A stretch of DNA of 64,000 nt from Pyricularia pennisetigena (taxonomy: Eukaryota > Ascomycota > Sordariomycetes > Magnaporthales > Pyriculariaceae): positions 6,497,987 to 6,561,986 of the forward strand of contig NC_043744.1 of NCBI RefSeq assembly GCF_004337985.1. The letters are read 5' to 3'. The position numbers and the translations under genes are program-made. Below are positions 25,161-38,260 of the stretch, one piece after another. The first letter of the stretch is position 1, and every line of letters begins with the position of its first letter. A model generated the notes under the pieces. It was not told where the DNA came from. It was given only the letters and a program-made list of their open reading frames with translations, and made no database searches.

Positions 25161-28100
25161 GACCTTAATAACAGGAGACCGCGTATTTGTTGGGGCCAAA
25201 TCACCAGCCAAATTATATACTAAAACGCCAAATTACCCGAATTTACAAAATTAAAAACTTCAACAAAATTAAAACAAAACTATTGGGACAAACCCACCGT
25301 ATTCAAATAATCCAATAAACGCCAGCAAAGAAATCCAATATTAAATCCGAAAACGACTCCAGCGAAAAAGAGATCATACCTTTAAACCTATGTAATATAG
25401 TCAAGGAAAACAACCCCTATATATACGACAAAAAACCAATCGATTTATACCAAAACGACCAAGTAGTAAAAGTCCCCGCAATATCATTTCGAATACAAAT
25501 ATAAAACTTTCTAAAACTAATTAATCCAATTTTCGGAAACCACCCGATTTTAAATACCAAATATTCCAAGTAATTTCAAAATTTCTAAATAAAATGTTTT
25601 CGAAACAATTGCGGATTACATTTTAACAGGAAAATAATCTACAATTTCTTCCCACGACGCAGAATAATAAATATTGACGAAATATATACCACCACCGATT
25701 AACCCAATCGGGAAATTAAAATACGATTTAACACCGAAGCAGCGCTAATTTTTACCGCTCATAACAGTTAGCATATAATATATTTTAAGCAAAAATAACT
25801 TCCATAATACGGATACACCCAGCGTGTTTACAAAATATATAGATTACCCAAAATATAAGTATACTATAACATAAGAAATTGCGATAACCAAAAGCCGTAC
25901 TAATAACTAAAATGGTGTAAAACCCCAGCGTAAAGAATAGTAAAATACCCATAAACGTACGGAAAACCCTTACATTAATAAAATACCCATTTAATCAACT
26001 TGAAGTTAGAAGCAGCTATACGCCCAGAAATAAAAAAATAAGGATTTATAACGCGTATTGAATAAGCTAAAAAATTAAAATGGCCAAACGGTATAGGGTA
26101 TTAAACGGTAATAGTAAAAACGGAATAAAAAACCTTAAACGATACGCAAACTACGAAAACAGCACACGAATATATATTTTAAAATATACGATATAATGGA
26201 AAACTTCTATAAGCGCTCTTTACTAGCAGGATATAAAACAATTACAATTCCCCAAAAAATCGTGACAAAACGACGGATATTTTGGTAATAAAAAAATTAT
26301 ACCGATTGCAAACCGTACAGTTTTGGATAGAATTCTATAAACGAAAAAAACAAATTATTTTGTATATTACGGAAATAGGGAATAAAAACACAATTTTAGG
26401 AGCTCTTTGGTTTTCGAAAAAACGACCCCAGGATAAGTTGGACTATAAACCAAATTTAATAGGAAAAACACCCAATTATTAAACGATTTCCAGCATAGCA
26501 AGGTTTATATAGGAAATGTAAGGTACGGAAAAGCCAAATAAAGCAAATTACGTACCTATAGGAAGGATGACCAACCCCGGACTTAATATCGGAAAAGAAG
26601 CGATTATCCATAGGTTAGAATCGATTTAATTATATAGTATTAGCCGGAAAAATACAGACGAAAAATGGGAAAATCCCAGAAAAAAACCAAATTTATATAC
26701 GATTATTTAGGTAAATATTTGAAACCGGATTATCCGAATACAGCCCGTTCGACTCTAAAGTATTGTTATAAAAAGGAACACAACCAAATTTGCACAAAAT
26801 ATACGGTTTTAATCCGATGTTAATGGAGGTTTTAAACGAGTACTTCGCAAAAACCTTAAAAAAAGATATATTAAATTATCGATATTATTAGCAAAATACC
26901 CAATCCTTTTCGTAGCAAAAAAACGGAGAACTACGATTATGCATGGGTTATAAACAATTGAACGACAGTATTATAAACAAATCGCTACCTATTCCCACTA
27001 ATAAAGGAATTTCGAAATGTATTTTACCAAATATAATGGTTTACGATATTAAATTTTAAAGGAATTTATAATTTCATTCGTATAAAAAAAGGTAAGGAAT
27101 GGAAAATAGGATTTCGCATTAAACGAAATTATTACGAATACCTGGTAATATTTTTCGGTTTTACGAACGCCCCCGCCATTTTCCGAGCCATAATTCACCA
27201 CGTTTTTAGGGAATATTTAAATATTCTTATGGTTATTTATTTGGACGATATCCCTATTATTTCCAAAACGTTGGAAACATATTAAAATTACATTTATATA
27301 GTTTCAAAAAAGCTATGAAACATTGAACTTTGATTAAACCTGAAAAATGTATTCTTTATAGCAAGCAAATTAATTCCCTAAAGTATATTATCGCCCCAGG
27401 AGCAATTAGAATAAAATAATTTTAAATTCAAACGATAAAAAAATGGCCGCAATTACCAAACGTAAAAAACGTTCGGGTATCTTTCGAATTCATCAACTTT
27501 TACAAAAGGTTTATTAAAAATTAAGGCGCGATCGCCACCTCATTAACCAACATAACCAAAAACAAATTTAAATTACAATGGACGGAATAAATATAACAAA
27601 CTTTGGAACAGCTACCAAAGGTAATAGCACGAAAACCAATTTTTAAAATATTTAATCCAGCAAAACGTTTCGAGATCGAAATTAACGCATCCAATTATGC
27701 AATTGGACGACAGTTTAACTAACGATACAAAAAAAACATTTGCACCGTTGCGCCTTGTTTTGACAAAAATTATATAAATCAAAACTTAATTACCAAATCC
27801 ACGACAGAAAACTAATAATTATTCTGCCGATATTTGAAAAATGGAAACCATAATAATCCGGAACTAAATACGAAAAATTAATTTTTACGGACCATAAAAG
27901 TCTCACCCATTTTACCGCCAGGAAAGTAGTAAGCAAACGATAAATTAAATGGGTAAAGTTCCTATTAAAGTTCCACTTTAGGATTATATACCGAAACAAA
28001 TAAAAAACGGCATGGCCGACGCCTTTCACCGAAAACGAAGTTATAAAAATATAATATCCGCAAAAACACTAAGGGTTTTTACAATAAATAATAAAGGAAA

Positions 28101-29510
28101 CCTTTGACCAATTTACCGAGACCTTATGATTACGAACACGGTAATAATAGCGCAAAAAATACGAAACGTCCACGGAAATAAAACCCAGGGACACCAAAGA
28201 ATTTCTAAAATATGGAAACGGCTAAAACGGCATTATAATTTCAAAGGAATACGACAAAAAATACGAGAAATTATTAAGGATTGCGAACTTTGCGCAAAAA
28301 CAAATCGGCAAAATATAAACCTTATAAATTTTTATAACTTTTACCAACCTTTTATAAGGCCTGGCACACCATTAATAAAAAACCTATCGTTAAATTACCA
28401 CTTTCCGAAACACTATCTTCTAAAACCAAATACGATAGCATCTTAGTTATAATGGACAAACTTACCAAATACGCCTACTCACTACCCTTTGAAAAAAGTA
28501 ATAACGCCGAAAAAATCACTTATACATTTTTACGAAGAATTGTTAATAACCACGGACTTCCAAAAAGCATTATGACGGATAAAAATAGATTTTTTCGATT
28601 TAAACTTTGAAAGTTTTTAATGGAATAGCTAAAAGCCAACCATAAAGTATTTACATCAATGCACCCATCAACGGACGGACAAATAAGACGAACCAACCAA
28701 ATAGTATATAATATCTAAAATATTATATAAATTATAAGCAGAATAATTGGGTACGATTATTATTTACGGCACAATTCGCGTATAATAGTTTACAAAATAA
28801 AAAGATTAAAACAACCCCGTTTTATACCAATTACGGATTTAATTCTACCGTATATGGGGAATTAAAAACCATGATTACGGCCCCACGAACCGTTAAAAAA
28901 TAAACGAATTACAAAAACTTGATTAAAAATTCCAATAGAAATTAGAATTTGTACGAAAAAAAGGATTAAATATATGAACCAACATCGGATAAAAGGATTG
29001 ATTTTTCAAAGGGGAAATAGCGTTTATTTTACTCCACGTAATATTGAATTATAGGGACTAAATGATAAATTGAATTTTAAAAAATTTAGACTTTTTGAAA
29101 TCGATAAAAAGATTAGTGAAACCAATTATAAATTATTATCACCAAAAATTATAAAAATCCACCAAACATACCCCGTATTATTATCGGAGCCAGCACTATA
29201 CGGCATTAATATATAAAAATTAAATGAAATCGACGGAAAAAGAACGTACAAAATCGGAGGAATATTGGACTATAAACGCAACCACGGTAGAAAAGGATAT
29301 ATTATTAAGCAGGAAAATTACGGATACGAAAAGAATGTTGGGAACCCTTTTACTATTTTGGCAATTGTTAGGAACTATTTCACCAATATTATTAGCAGTT
29401 GGATTTGCGAGCAGATTAGCCAAAAAGGAGGATTTAAAAATATACCACCTATTATTCCCAAAAATTAAAAATCGACCAAAATTCGAACCATATCACCAAA
29501 CGAACCTATA
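25161..29510 (+). pseudogene. G1b pol: protease, RT, RNase H, integrase, chromodomain
   Basis: The RT catalytic YLDD is intact at 27238-27249 (MVIYLDDIPIIS). RNase H follows around 27640-28000. The integrase zinc-binding region is at 28160-28320, with HX7H and CELC (VHGNKTQGHQR, then DCELCAKTN). The integrase core starts near 28445 (ILVIMDKLTKYAYSLPFEK) and continues with NNHGLPKSIMTDKN. The chromodomain lies at 29235-29440 (LDYKRNHGRKGYI, then ENYGYEKNV). The chromodomain normally steers integration to heterochromatin marked on histone H3. Stops and frame changes throughout make it inactive. Confidence 0.9.
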
Positions 29511-30222
29511 AAAAAGAACTAATATATAAAGTAAGTAAAAAATACAAATCAAATAACTTACCAATTAAATGCTGCGTCAAAACATTTATTTTTTCCATTA
29601 AAAAAAGGAACTCCAAACAAAATTGGAATCCGAAAATACGATTCCAAAAACATTTCGGGAAAGATTTCGGCCGATCGCCGCCGCTCCTCCTATTTTAACT
29701 TTTCGCGCTCCACTGAATCCAGTTCCTCCAAATCGTTAATTCCCCCGAAATATAATTCGTCTTATTTTTTCAATTAAATTTTCTTTTGTTTTCGCAAACG
29801 TAAAAGTTTGAATTATTTTTTTTAAATTTTTTGCTGCTCCGCTAAAATAGTTTCCTCCCAAATTTTCATTTTAGGGTTAAATTTAAATATTGCCGACCGA
29901 TATTACGCAATTAAATATTCGAAATACGGGGTGTATCGTAATCAAAACGGCTAAGGCGAAGTTATTTAATATAACGAAAAACATTTTACGGTAAAAGTGC
30001 GCAGCGCATTATACCGCAAAATTTATAACAAAATAAAAAAGTATATCGATTAAAAAAGGAAAGAAAATGTAAAAGAGGCGTGGCGACGTTATGTTAACGA
30101 ACGACTTAATTTCGATTTAATTACACGATTAAATACAAGGTAAAAAGAATTAATAAAAAAAATATATAACTAAAAACCAGGATTTAAAAAGTACGAATTA
30201 TTTCAAAATCAAAGGGATTTGG
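29511..30222 (+). pseudogene. G1b charged C-terminal tail or second ORF
   Basis: Downstream of the chromodomain both gypsy copies keep a recognisable coding-like stretch. It has a Ser-rich start, then a YNEKHF/YNEKNP motif, then a Lys/Arg-rich segment ending in RLNFDLITRL-like sequence. The G1a equivalent is at about 1960-2510. It may be a C-terminal extension of pol or a separate short ORF. I do not recognise it. Only stops of RIP type interrupt the best frame. Confidence 0.45.
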
Positions 30223-30242
30223 CTAAAGGAAAGGAAACCTAA

Positions 30243-30680
30243 TATTACGACCAAATAAGTGAGCCGGTACCAGGGAGGTTAAGCGGGGTTACACCCCTCC
30301 TAACAATATTCGACCAAAAAAACACCGACCGGTAGGAAATAGGATTATATAAGGATTTAATTACGTAATAATACGTAATTACCAAATAATAATTTCGGTT
30401 AATTTGTAAAATTTCAATTGGGACTTTTATATCAAATATATTAGAAAAAATTACATTGGGAATATAATTTATATAAAATACGTTTATTATTATGTGAATA
30501 AATTCGATCTTAGCATTATTTAGCAGCAATTAAATTTTAACTAACCTTAATATATGTTTGAAAACGATTATAGCTTTACCCCAATTATTAAAGCCCCAAA
30601 TTACCCAATTAAAACGTTTAATCGTTTTAACCCACTATATTTTACCCTAAAAACAGGTTACCCGATACCTTATCATAATA
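30243..30680 (+). repeat. 3' LTR of G1b
   Basis: 438 bp, starting TATTACGA (G to A) and ending TCATAATA (C to T). A purine tract precedes it at 30223-30242 and TSD TATAT (30681-30685) follows. Confidence 0.9.
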
Positions 30681-30685
30681 TATAT

Positions 30686-30733
30686 CCTCGGCGGGGTAAT
30701 GGTTATTACCTGGCTTTTTGCGGCCTTTATATT
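30686..30733 (-). pseudogene. Sliver of Copia-2a gag
   Basis: This 48-base remnant aligns on the minus strand with about 42850-42905 of Copia-2b, just upstream of the gag zinc knuckle. It lies between the gypsy TSD and the Copia-1b LTR. Confidence 0.75.
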
Positions 30734-31288
30734 TGTTAACAATATGGGTTGCTAACAAGGGTTTAAGCACTAACATAGGTGCGGCTTGGTACTAATTGGG
30801 TTGTAAAGGCCTTCAATTACACGGTTTAAATGCATTAAATTGTTCACTAGATTTTGGGATTAATAGATTCGATTCAATAGTGGGGGAAACTTTGTGTTGT
30901 CTCCCTTATATATCCTCCGACATCGAAATGGGGATCCGCAACCCGCAAAGCGTTCCGGTGCCGCATACGACTTTCCGAAAAATTATTTTGTATGCTTTGT
31001 TGAAAAAACAGCCTTATTTCATATAAACCATTTCTAAATTCGCACTAATTTGTGAATTTGGTGAAATTTTCAACCCGATACAGGGCAACTAACTCGTAAA
31101 TACAGGGTGGGTATAAACCCGGTACAGGGTGAACCCCATTCGCTAATTTTTCAAATCGCAACTCCTGCAATATAAAATATAACGGAAACTCCGACAGCAC
31201 CAGCAGCCACATTTCGGCACTATTTATTGTGGTTTATATGCAAATAAAAATGGACCCATTACATGCTAAATAACGCATATAATTAACA
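30734..31288 (-). repeat. 3' LTR of Copia-1b
   Basis: 555 bp, from TGTTAACAATATGGG to CGCATATAATTAACA, followed by a pyrimidine run that is the complement of the polypurine tract. Confidence 0.9.
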
Positions 31289-31813
31289 CCCCCTTTTTTG
31301 CTATTATTAACATTAAATCGGAAAAGCAAAATATATAAAAATAAAACCCCAAAAAAAAATCCCCCTTATGTCCTAACCCGATTCGAATTCCCGATATAAA
31401 CCCCCTGGATAATTAAACCCTTTATACCGATCCATAACCCCCGAATTGGAAAAACCCCCATAATTCTAATACCCCCCGGATTCAAACCCACAATTTATAT
31501 AATATTAACGCACGGAATTAACTATTAAACCAGGTATTTAATTTAGTTATTCGCTGGTATTAATCAAACCCAATTCATTATATAAAGTATTTCGAATACG
31601 TAAATCGCCCAAAACACGAGCTTTTTTAATTTTCATTCAATTTTGGGTATAAGGTCGGTATAGCTTGCTTATTAATTGGCTTATTCAGGGTGGATTCGGG
31701 CGGTACGGACGGTATTAAGCTAATAAAAATCCAATATTGCAAACAAAGGGAATATAATGGGCTGTAATTAGTTAACGAACTAATTAAATGCCTTAATATT
31801 TAATATGTAAAAA

Positions 31814-34800
31814 CTAAGCTTTTAAGGGTTTAGGCCCTATAAGCTTCAAAAAAACCTTGTAAATTGGAAACGTTAAGGGTCTTATTAAATTTTTAGCGGG
31901 CATTTGTTTGGATTCCAGGTAGTTTAGGGTTACTAATGTTAAACACAGGCCTTATAAAGGCCCTGCGACCGCGCATTAAATGCAATCGGCTGCATTTTTC
32001 ATGCGCGCAGCCAATTGAACAGCGGCATAATTAACAACCAATCCTTTTATAATTACTTCCCGTACGTAGTGAAATTTGAATAACGTATATTCAATATATT
32101 AATGGTGCGTAAGGTTATATACGTTCGCTATAAAACGTATATTATTTCCAAAAATGGTAATAGGGCCTTTTATAGGTAGTTTAATTTTTATAAATAGGTT
32201 TTTTAAACCACTGTGCTTTACGCAGGGCTTCCGCTGAAGTATCGGTTTCAGTTTTTGGTGTATTAAAAGCTATAATATTAACCTTTTTGCATTTCCACGT
32301 TATAGGGCCCCCAAATAGGGTATACAAATATCCGTAAATGGATTTTCAATTTCCTTAACCCCGGCAAAATCACTATTACTAAAACCCAGTAATTTAAGGC
32401 CTTTAAAACCCCCTATTAAGGAGTGGGTGGTGATTTGGTTTTAAATACTTTATTTCCGTAATGAATAAATAAATAAGGATCCAGTACCCGTTATATCAAG
32501 TAATAGGTTTTGAACTGCCGTTCAATGGATTATAATAGTTTTTATTAAAAAACGTGAAAACCATTAAACCGGAAAACCGACATCCGGGCGCGTTAATAGC
32601 ATTAAATATACAAAGGTGCCTATAATACTATGTAATAATTTAATTTCCAGCGCATTTACGGGCGAATCCCCGCTATATTTTAGCATATCCGGTTATAAGG
32701 GAACAAATATAAATTTGTAATTCATTTATCCGCACGTTGCTAATATTTCCTTTATATATTCATTTTTATGGAGTTAAAATAGGCATCTAGGTTTACCCCT
32801 TATAATATAGACGCCTGAAAAAAGGTTATAGGGCCCCTGTTTTCCAACGCGTATACTTCATTAAATCGGGCTTTTAAATCCTAAGTAAATTGCAATCTAG
32901 GACCTATTAGCAGGTAATCATTTATAAAAGTAAAAAAAAAGTCTTTGAGATTAACGTTATAAAAACAGCGGGATTAAAAATTAAAGGTTGAAGACCTTCT
33001 TTAAAAAAAGGGTTTTTAGCTTGTTTTACCATTTTTAAACCCTGTTTCAAACCGTATAACGCTTTTTCCAACTGGATAACCTGCAATTAGTTCAGATTAT
33101 AACCCATTTCAACTAAGACTTTGGCGGTAATAGGCCTATAAGATTTGGCCTATTCGCTAAAACCGTCTGGAATTTGCAAATATATATTTACGTCGGTAAA
33201 ATCACTATTTAAGAAACGCACCAATGAAGTCGATTTGTTTTATTTGCCAATTTTATGTATTAACTATAACTAAACATTTATACGCCAGGTAGGTGGTATA
33301 ATAGTGCTAGTAAAACTTTCAATATAATTTAGGCCTTTAACCCGTAAAAATTCCCTAATAATAAAATTAATTTTATATTCGATAGGTTTGTTATTTTCAT
33401 CCTTTTTTAATTTAAGTATCGGCAGGGTAGAAACGAGTTTACGACCTGTAGGCATTTCAATTTTAGGGATAAAACGGAAGGTTTTTGCAGTGACGATTTG
33501 GTCGAATTTAAAGGTTAAAACAACTAACTATTTAGCATTTTCAGGGCTATTGAAGGTTTATTGGTAACTATTTGGTTTACCATTTTTAATGAGCTTTTTC
33601 TTTATTTTCTTTTCGGTTTGAAAACAAAAATAATACACGTAATTTATATCCTTTCAATTTGGGTTTTTGAACAGCGAAATTAACTCCATAATCTGTATTT
33701 TAGGTGCTAAAGACCCCGGAACTTCCGTTGTTTTAGGTATTGGATTAGCTACCGCTACCGCTATAGGTTTTGGGGGCGAACGGTAGGCTATGGAAGTTTG
33801 GCGGGCAATGTATTTTCATGATTTGAATGCCCTGTAACGGGTGGTGACTACCCTGTACCAAGTGGGAGATGCCCTGTATTTTCAGGTGGTAAATGACCTA
33901 TTCTTTCAGGCTTTTTCAGGGGATAATTATCCGCTGGAACGCTGTTGATTTCGTTTTCAAACTCAGAATTAGAATCACCCTTCAAATCTGTATTACCCCC
34001 TTTTAAATTTGTAGCGTTTCCCCTGGAATAGCTAAATTTGCAGCGTTTATACCCTTGATAATTTTTACGGTAAAGGCTTTATATACGGCTCGTTTAGCGG
34101 GTGCGTAATCCAACGCTATAAAATTGAATAAATGGCTTAAAAGTTTCTCCGTTTCGGTACGGGAAACCAATTTATTAAATTGTTGGCGTTTTGCCAACGG
34201 TATAATAATCTAGTATACAGTACCAATAGCCCGAAAATATGTTAAATTGGCCTTATACGGTAATCCAGGTTGGAATTCGGAATAAAGTTCCTCGTAAGGT
34301 ATTAAACCCTTATTTGGTACCGGTGTACGGTTAATCAAACTAACCACCGTAAGCAGTAAATCATCTTATAAATATAATGGTAAGCCCGCCGTTATAATGG
34401 TAAACCGAAGCTTATCCAAAATAACCTTAACAGAACGTTCCGTTAATACGTTTTTGCCGTGGTTATAGGGATTTAGAATGCTTAAATTAACATTTTTGCT
34501 GATAAACCAAATTTAAAAGTTTATATTAATTTCGTACCCCTAATCGAAGTGAAAATTCAGGGGATCACGACCGAACGTAAATTTTAAAACCTTAAAAAAG
34601 CTTCTAATAACTACTAAAACCGTAAATCCGGGTATATTTAGTAATCGGATCGACCACCGAAAACGTGATTTTCGGTCCACTAATAATAAAATAACGGGAT
34701 TTTAATTGCAAAAATCGGGTTTAAAGGTTATTATATTACCTTTTATAAGATCGAAAATATTAGGAGGTGCAGGTAATGTAGTTTTATTTTTTCGCTTAAC

Positions 34801-37259
34801 AAAAATAGTTTTAACGCAAACAATATAGGTAATTGCCCTAATTTTGTCGAAATTAGGTAAACCTTTCGTAATTTTAAGGTTTTATTTTAGCAATAATAAC
34901 CTTTTATACCCCAAATGCCTGTGCTGTAATAGGGGTTTTTGGCCCTGGATTTCGTTATAATCGCCTGTAATTCCGTTTCCTTTGGGAGTAAATTAACCTT
35001 CCGTAATATGTTTTAACCTTTAAAGGAAATAATTTCCAGGGGCCTATTTAAATCCGATAATAAAAGAGGTTTTAACAACGGATTTTTTGTATGGGAAACC
35101 CCCTTTTTTCGGAAATAGTCCCTTTTATATTAGGTTATATAAAAGGGTCACCTAGCTGCCTGCCGGGCCTACGGGGCCTAATTTCATATGGATTTTCAGG
35201 GCTTTTACCGCTAAATTTTTGCGTTACAGGTGAATTTACGGCTATTTCTGCATTTTGTTCGGGATTTAGCTTTTCCGTCACCGTATTTTCTTCCGGTTCC
35301 ACATCGATGTAAATTTTATAATCTTTGTAATTTTCCGGATTTATATTATTTAATGTAATCCCCAACGGGGCTGCGTAGCCTTTTGTAACCTTTTGAAAGG
35401 CTATGCTAAAAGCGGTGTTATACTTACCTATTATATAGGCGTAATTTGAAATTTTCGGTATATATTAAATAAGGATATCGCACCCCTTTACCTCTAACCA
35501 GAACGAATATTTAACGGTAGTTAGGCGTCCCCACGCCTTTTTAATCCTCATTAGACAGGCTATCCTTGAATAATACGCACCTTATATTGTAGTATATAAA
35601 ACCATTTACGATATTTATTCTAAACGAGGGGGAATATAGAACGTTATTTAACGTAACCTTTCTAAATTCGTCAGCTTTTTCAAATTTGTCAGCTTTTTGG
35701 CCGTAACGGACCTGTATTTTTACAGTTCCGGTACTTACAGGCTTAATAAGGCCACCTCCGGTACCGATTCCGACTGTAAAACCGAGGGTATAATCGGTAA
35801 AAAATTGCTTATTTGCAACAATATGGTGCGTATTACCTGTATTGTACAGGATAAAGTAACCTAGCTTCTAAAGCTTAGGCACCTATTTTACGCCTCGTCC
35901 AGATTTCGATTTAATCCTAGAATTAGCTTTTGAAACCTTTGGTTTTAGCGTTTAAGCGGTATCGGGTTCCAAATCCGAATCCGAGCGTAATTCGATAATT
36001 CCGCTAATAGCGGAATTACCCTCCTGTTACAGGGCTTAGTACGGAAAGTTACCGCTCAAATCGCCTTACTGTTCCAGGGCGTTATACGCTACGTATTCGT
36101 TAACGTCACCTGGAATTAGGCCCGTAAATAGCTCGAAATCCATAAAAACCATGGACGTTCCAGCAATTGATTTGCTGGAGTTGGAGGATTTAATATTTTT
36201 TGCAGTAGCAAAATCCAAATTAAAGTTTTTATTACCCTTTTTTCGTGATTTACAGGTGGTTTTTAACCCATTATTTTCCTTTTTACCGCCTTTTTTAGCG
36301 TTCTTTTACCCGATCTTTGACTTTTAAACCTATAATTAGCGGCTTTAGCCGTTGTAAAGCCTGAAATCAAATTTTCGGATATAAAGTCCGCCATAAGGTA
36401 TTGCAAATCTAACTTTTTCAAATTTTGGTCTATAGTTTGCAGGGCCCGTTAGGTACTGCGTTGGCGTTCGGTCCAAGTAGGAAATATCCTCTCTAGGGCC
36501 CGTAGGTATTAATTTCGTATATTTACGGGGTTAATTTGCACGTTGCTACTCGCTTATTTGGCTGTTAGTAAATTAAAACGGTTATTCCATTCAGGTCTCG
36601 ATTTTTGAAATTTCGAAAAATTTAAAGCGTGGAATTCCCGATATAGCGAATTGTAACTAGTCTCGGGTGTAACGGGATAATTATCTTCCAGGGTTCTATA
36701 AGCCGTTACGGGGTTAAAATGCCATATAATGGATTTCAAAGGCTTTTTAGTTAACCTATTTTTTATAAATAAAAATAGGATTAATTGCTCGCATCCCGGC
36801 AAGGTAAAATTAATTTTGGGGTTGGAAATGAATTCCGCTGCTTTTATAACCCTAAATTGGATTATTAACACCTATTTCCACAAATCGTAACTGCTAATTG
36901 CTACTAATTTACAATTTTCGGGGAAATAAAATACCTGTTTCGATAATTTTTTACCTAATCCGTAACCTAAAATTTGGTTACCAGGTAGATCAGGGGGTGC
37001 GGTAGCGGGTTTAGCTTCCGAATAAGGGGTATTAAACCCCGTCATACAGTTAAAATTAGCGGAATTACCATTTTTCAAGGTTAATAGGAAAGTTAACTGT
37101 TAAATTTTCCTTTAAAACTAATCCATTTGCGTTATTAACGCTTTTGATTCCAGGTTTTGGGCCTGTAATTTAACGGTCAAAACTTCGTTGGGGCTGGGTT
37201 TAGCCCCCCCTATTTGTTGGAATTGGGCCTGGAAGGCTCGATATAGGGCTATCTTCCAT
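31814..37259 (-). pseudogene. Copia-1b gag-pol
   Basis: Minus-strand copy of the Copia-1 polyprotein. Gag starts at ATG 37259. The well preserved gag block is 36554-37078 (RVIKAAEFISNPKINFTLPG). The protease lies near 35760-35860 and the integrase near 34400-34950. RT starts near 33450 (MPTGRKLVSTLPILKLKKDE), with the catalytic YVDD replaced by an FIND-like sequence near 32920. RNase H and the end are near 32250-31814. A 100-bp TGTTAA...TTAACA cassette (31937-32036) interrupts the RNase H end. Plus-strand open frames here are shadows. Confidence 0.85.
31937..32036. mobile_element. 100-bp TGTTAA...TTAACA cassette, copy 1 (miniature solo-LTR-like)
   Basis: Present in Copia-1b but absent from the same place in Copia-1a, so the empty site is known. 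It is flanked by ACTAA and ACCAA, a 5-bp TSD with one C/T difference. The TG...CA ends and 5-bp TSD are those of LTR retrotransposons, as in the very small fungal and plant SMART/TRIM elements. A second copy lies at 61591-61692. Confidence 0.65.
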
Positions 37260-37689
37260 TATAGGGTAGCCTGAATTATAATTGCGATTCGTTAACTTTA
37301 TAGCCATAATCAACTAATCTAGTCCCCTAAGTCTAGTTCCCTAAGGGTAAATACCCTCTTAAATCTCGGATTTGCTATACCATTTGCCTTTTAACGGTTA
37401 AAAACCTCTGATTGTCAATTATAGGCTTTATTGCTATTTTCACTGGTCGAAATCCACTAGAATACAGGGTTAGAATCCATGAAATCCGCAATTAGTGGGT
37501 GCCCTGGCATTTGTACCAATCCAGGTGCACGTAACGAATTTAATTCGCCAAGTGTGTGCAGGGTAATCTGCAGGGTATCGTGCAGGCTAGCGTGTAAATA
37601 TCGTGCAGGGCAACGAGCCAATTAACGTAATTCCGCTAATGGGTTTCTGGGCTGTTGCAAACCCTGCTAAACGCGCTGAAATTTTTTTT

Positions 37690-38260
37690 TTATGATAATA
37701 TGGGTTTTTAACAGGGGTTTAGGCATTAGCCTAGGTGCGGCGTGGTACTAGTTGCGCTGTAAAAGCCTGTAATTACAGGGCTTAAATGCACTACATTATT
37801 CATTAAAATGGTTCACTAATTCTGGGATTAATAGATTTAATTCATTGGTGGGGGAGGTTTTGCTTCATCTCCCTTATATACTTTCTAACAACAAAATGGG
37901 GGTCCGCACCCCGTAGAACGTTCCGGTGCTGCATACAATTTTCCGAAAAATTATCTTGTATACGTTGTTAAACAAACACCCTCATTTCCATACAAACCAT
38001 TTCTAGGTTCGCACTAATTTGCTAGTTTGGTAAAATTTTTCAATTCGATATAGGGTAGCTAACTCGTAAGTGCAGGGTGGGTGTGAACCCGGTACAGGGT
38101 AAACCCCATTCGCTGACATTTTAAATCGCAATTCCTGCAACACACAAAATATAGCGGAAAATCCGATAACCCCGACAGCCCCACTTTGGCACTATCTATT
38201 GTGGCTAATATACAAATAAGGTTGGACCCATTACATGCTAAATAACGCACATATTTAACA
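37690..38260 (-). repeat. 5' LTR of Copia-1b
   Basis: 571 bp. The inner end is degraded (TTATGATAATATGGG) and the outer end reads ATATTTAACA. A small internal duplication near 37790-37815 makes it longer than the other LTRs. Confidence 0.82.

Larger units (their letters stand above)
22845..30680 (+). mobile_element. G1b, complete chromodomain Ty3/gypsy element
   Basis: The 7.8-kb element has LTRs of 442 and 438 bp and a 5-bp TSD TATAT. Domain order is gag with a CCHC knuckle, RT, RNase H, integrase, chromodomain, then a charged tail. It lies inside the gag region of Copia-2a and itself contains a solo LTR of another family (24492-25155). All coding parts are interrupted by RIP-type stops. 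A second copy occupies 1-3066. Confidence 0.92.
30734..38260 (-). mobile_element. Copia-1b, minus-strand Ty1/copia element
   Basis: LTRs at 30734-31288 (3') and 37690-38260 (5') enclose a degraded gag-pol (31814-37259) collinear with Copia-1a. The flanking 5-mers differ (ATATT and GTTAA), and about 430 bases of Copia-2a are missing at the junction. Either the insertion was followed by a deletion or the element was joined by recombination. The leader equivalent to 11570-11955 of Copia-1a is absent. Confidence 0.85.
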
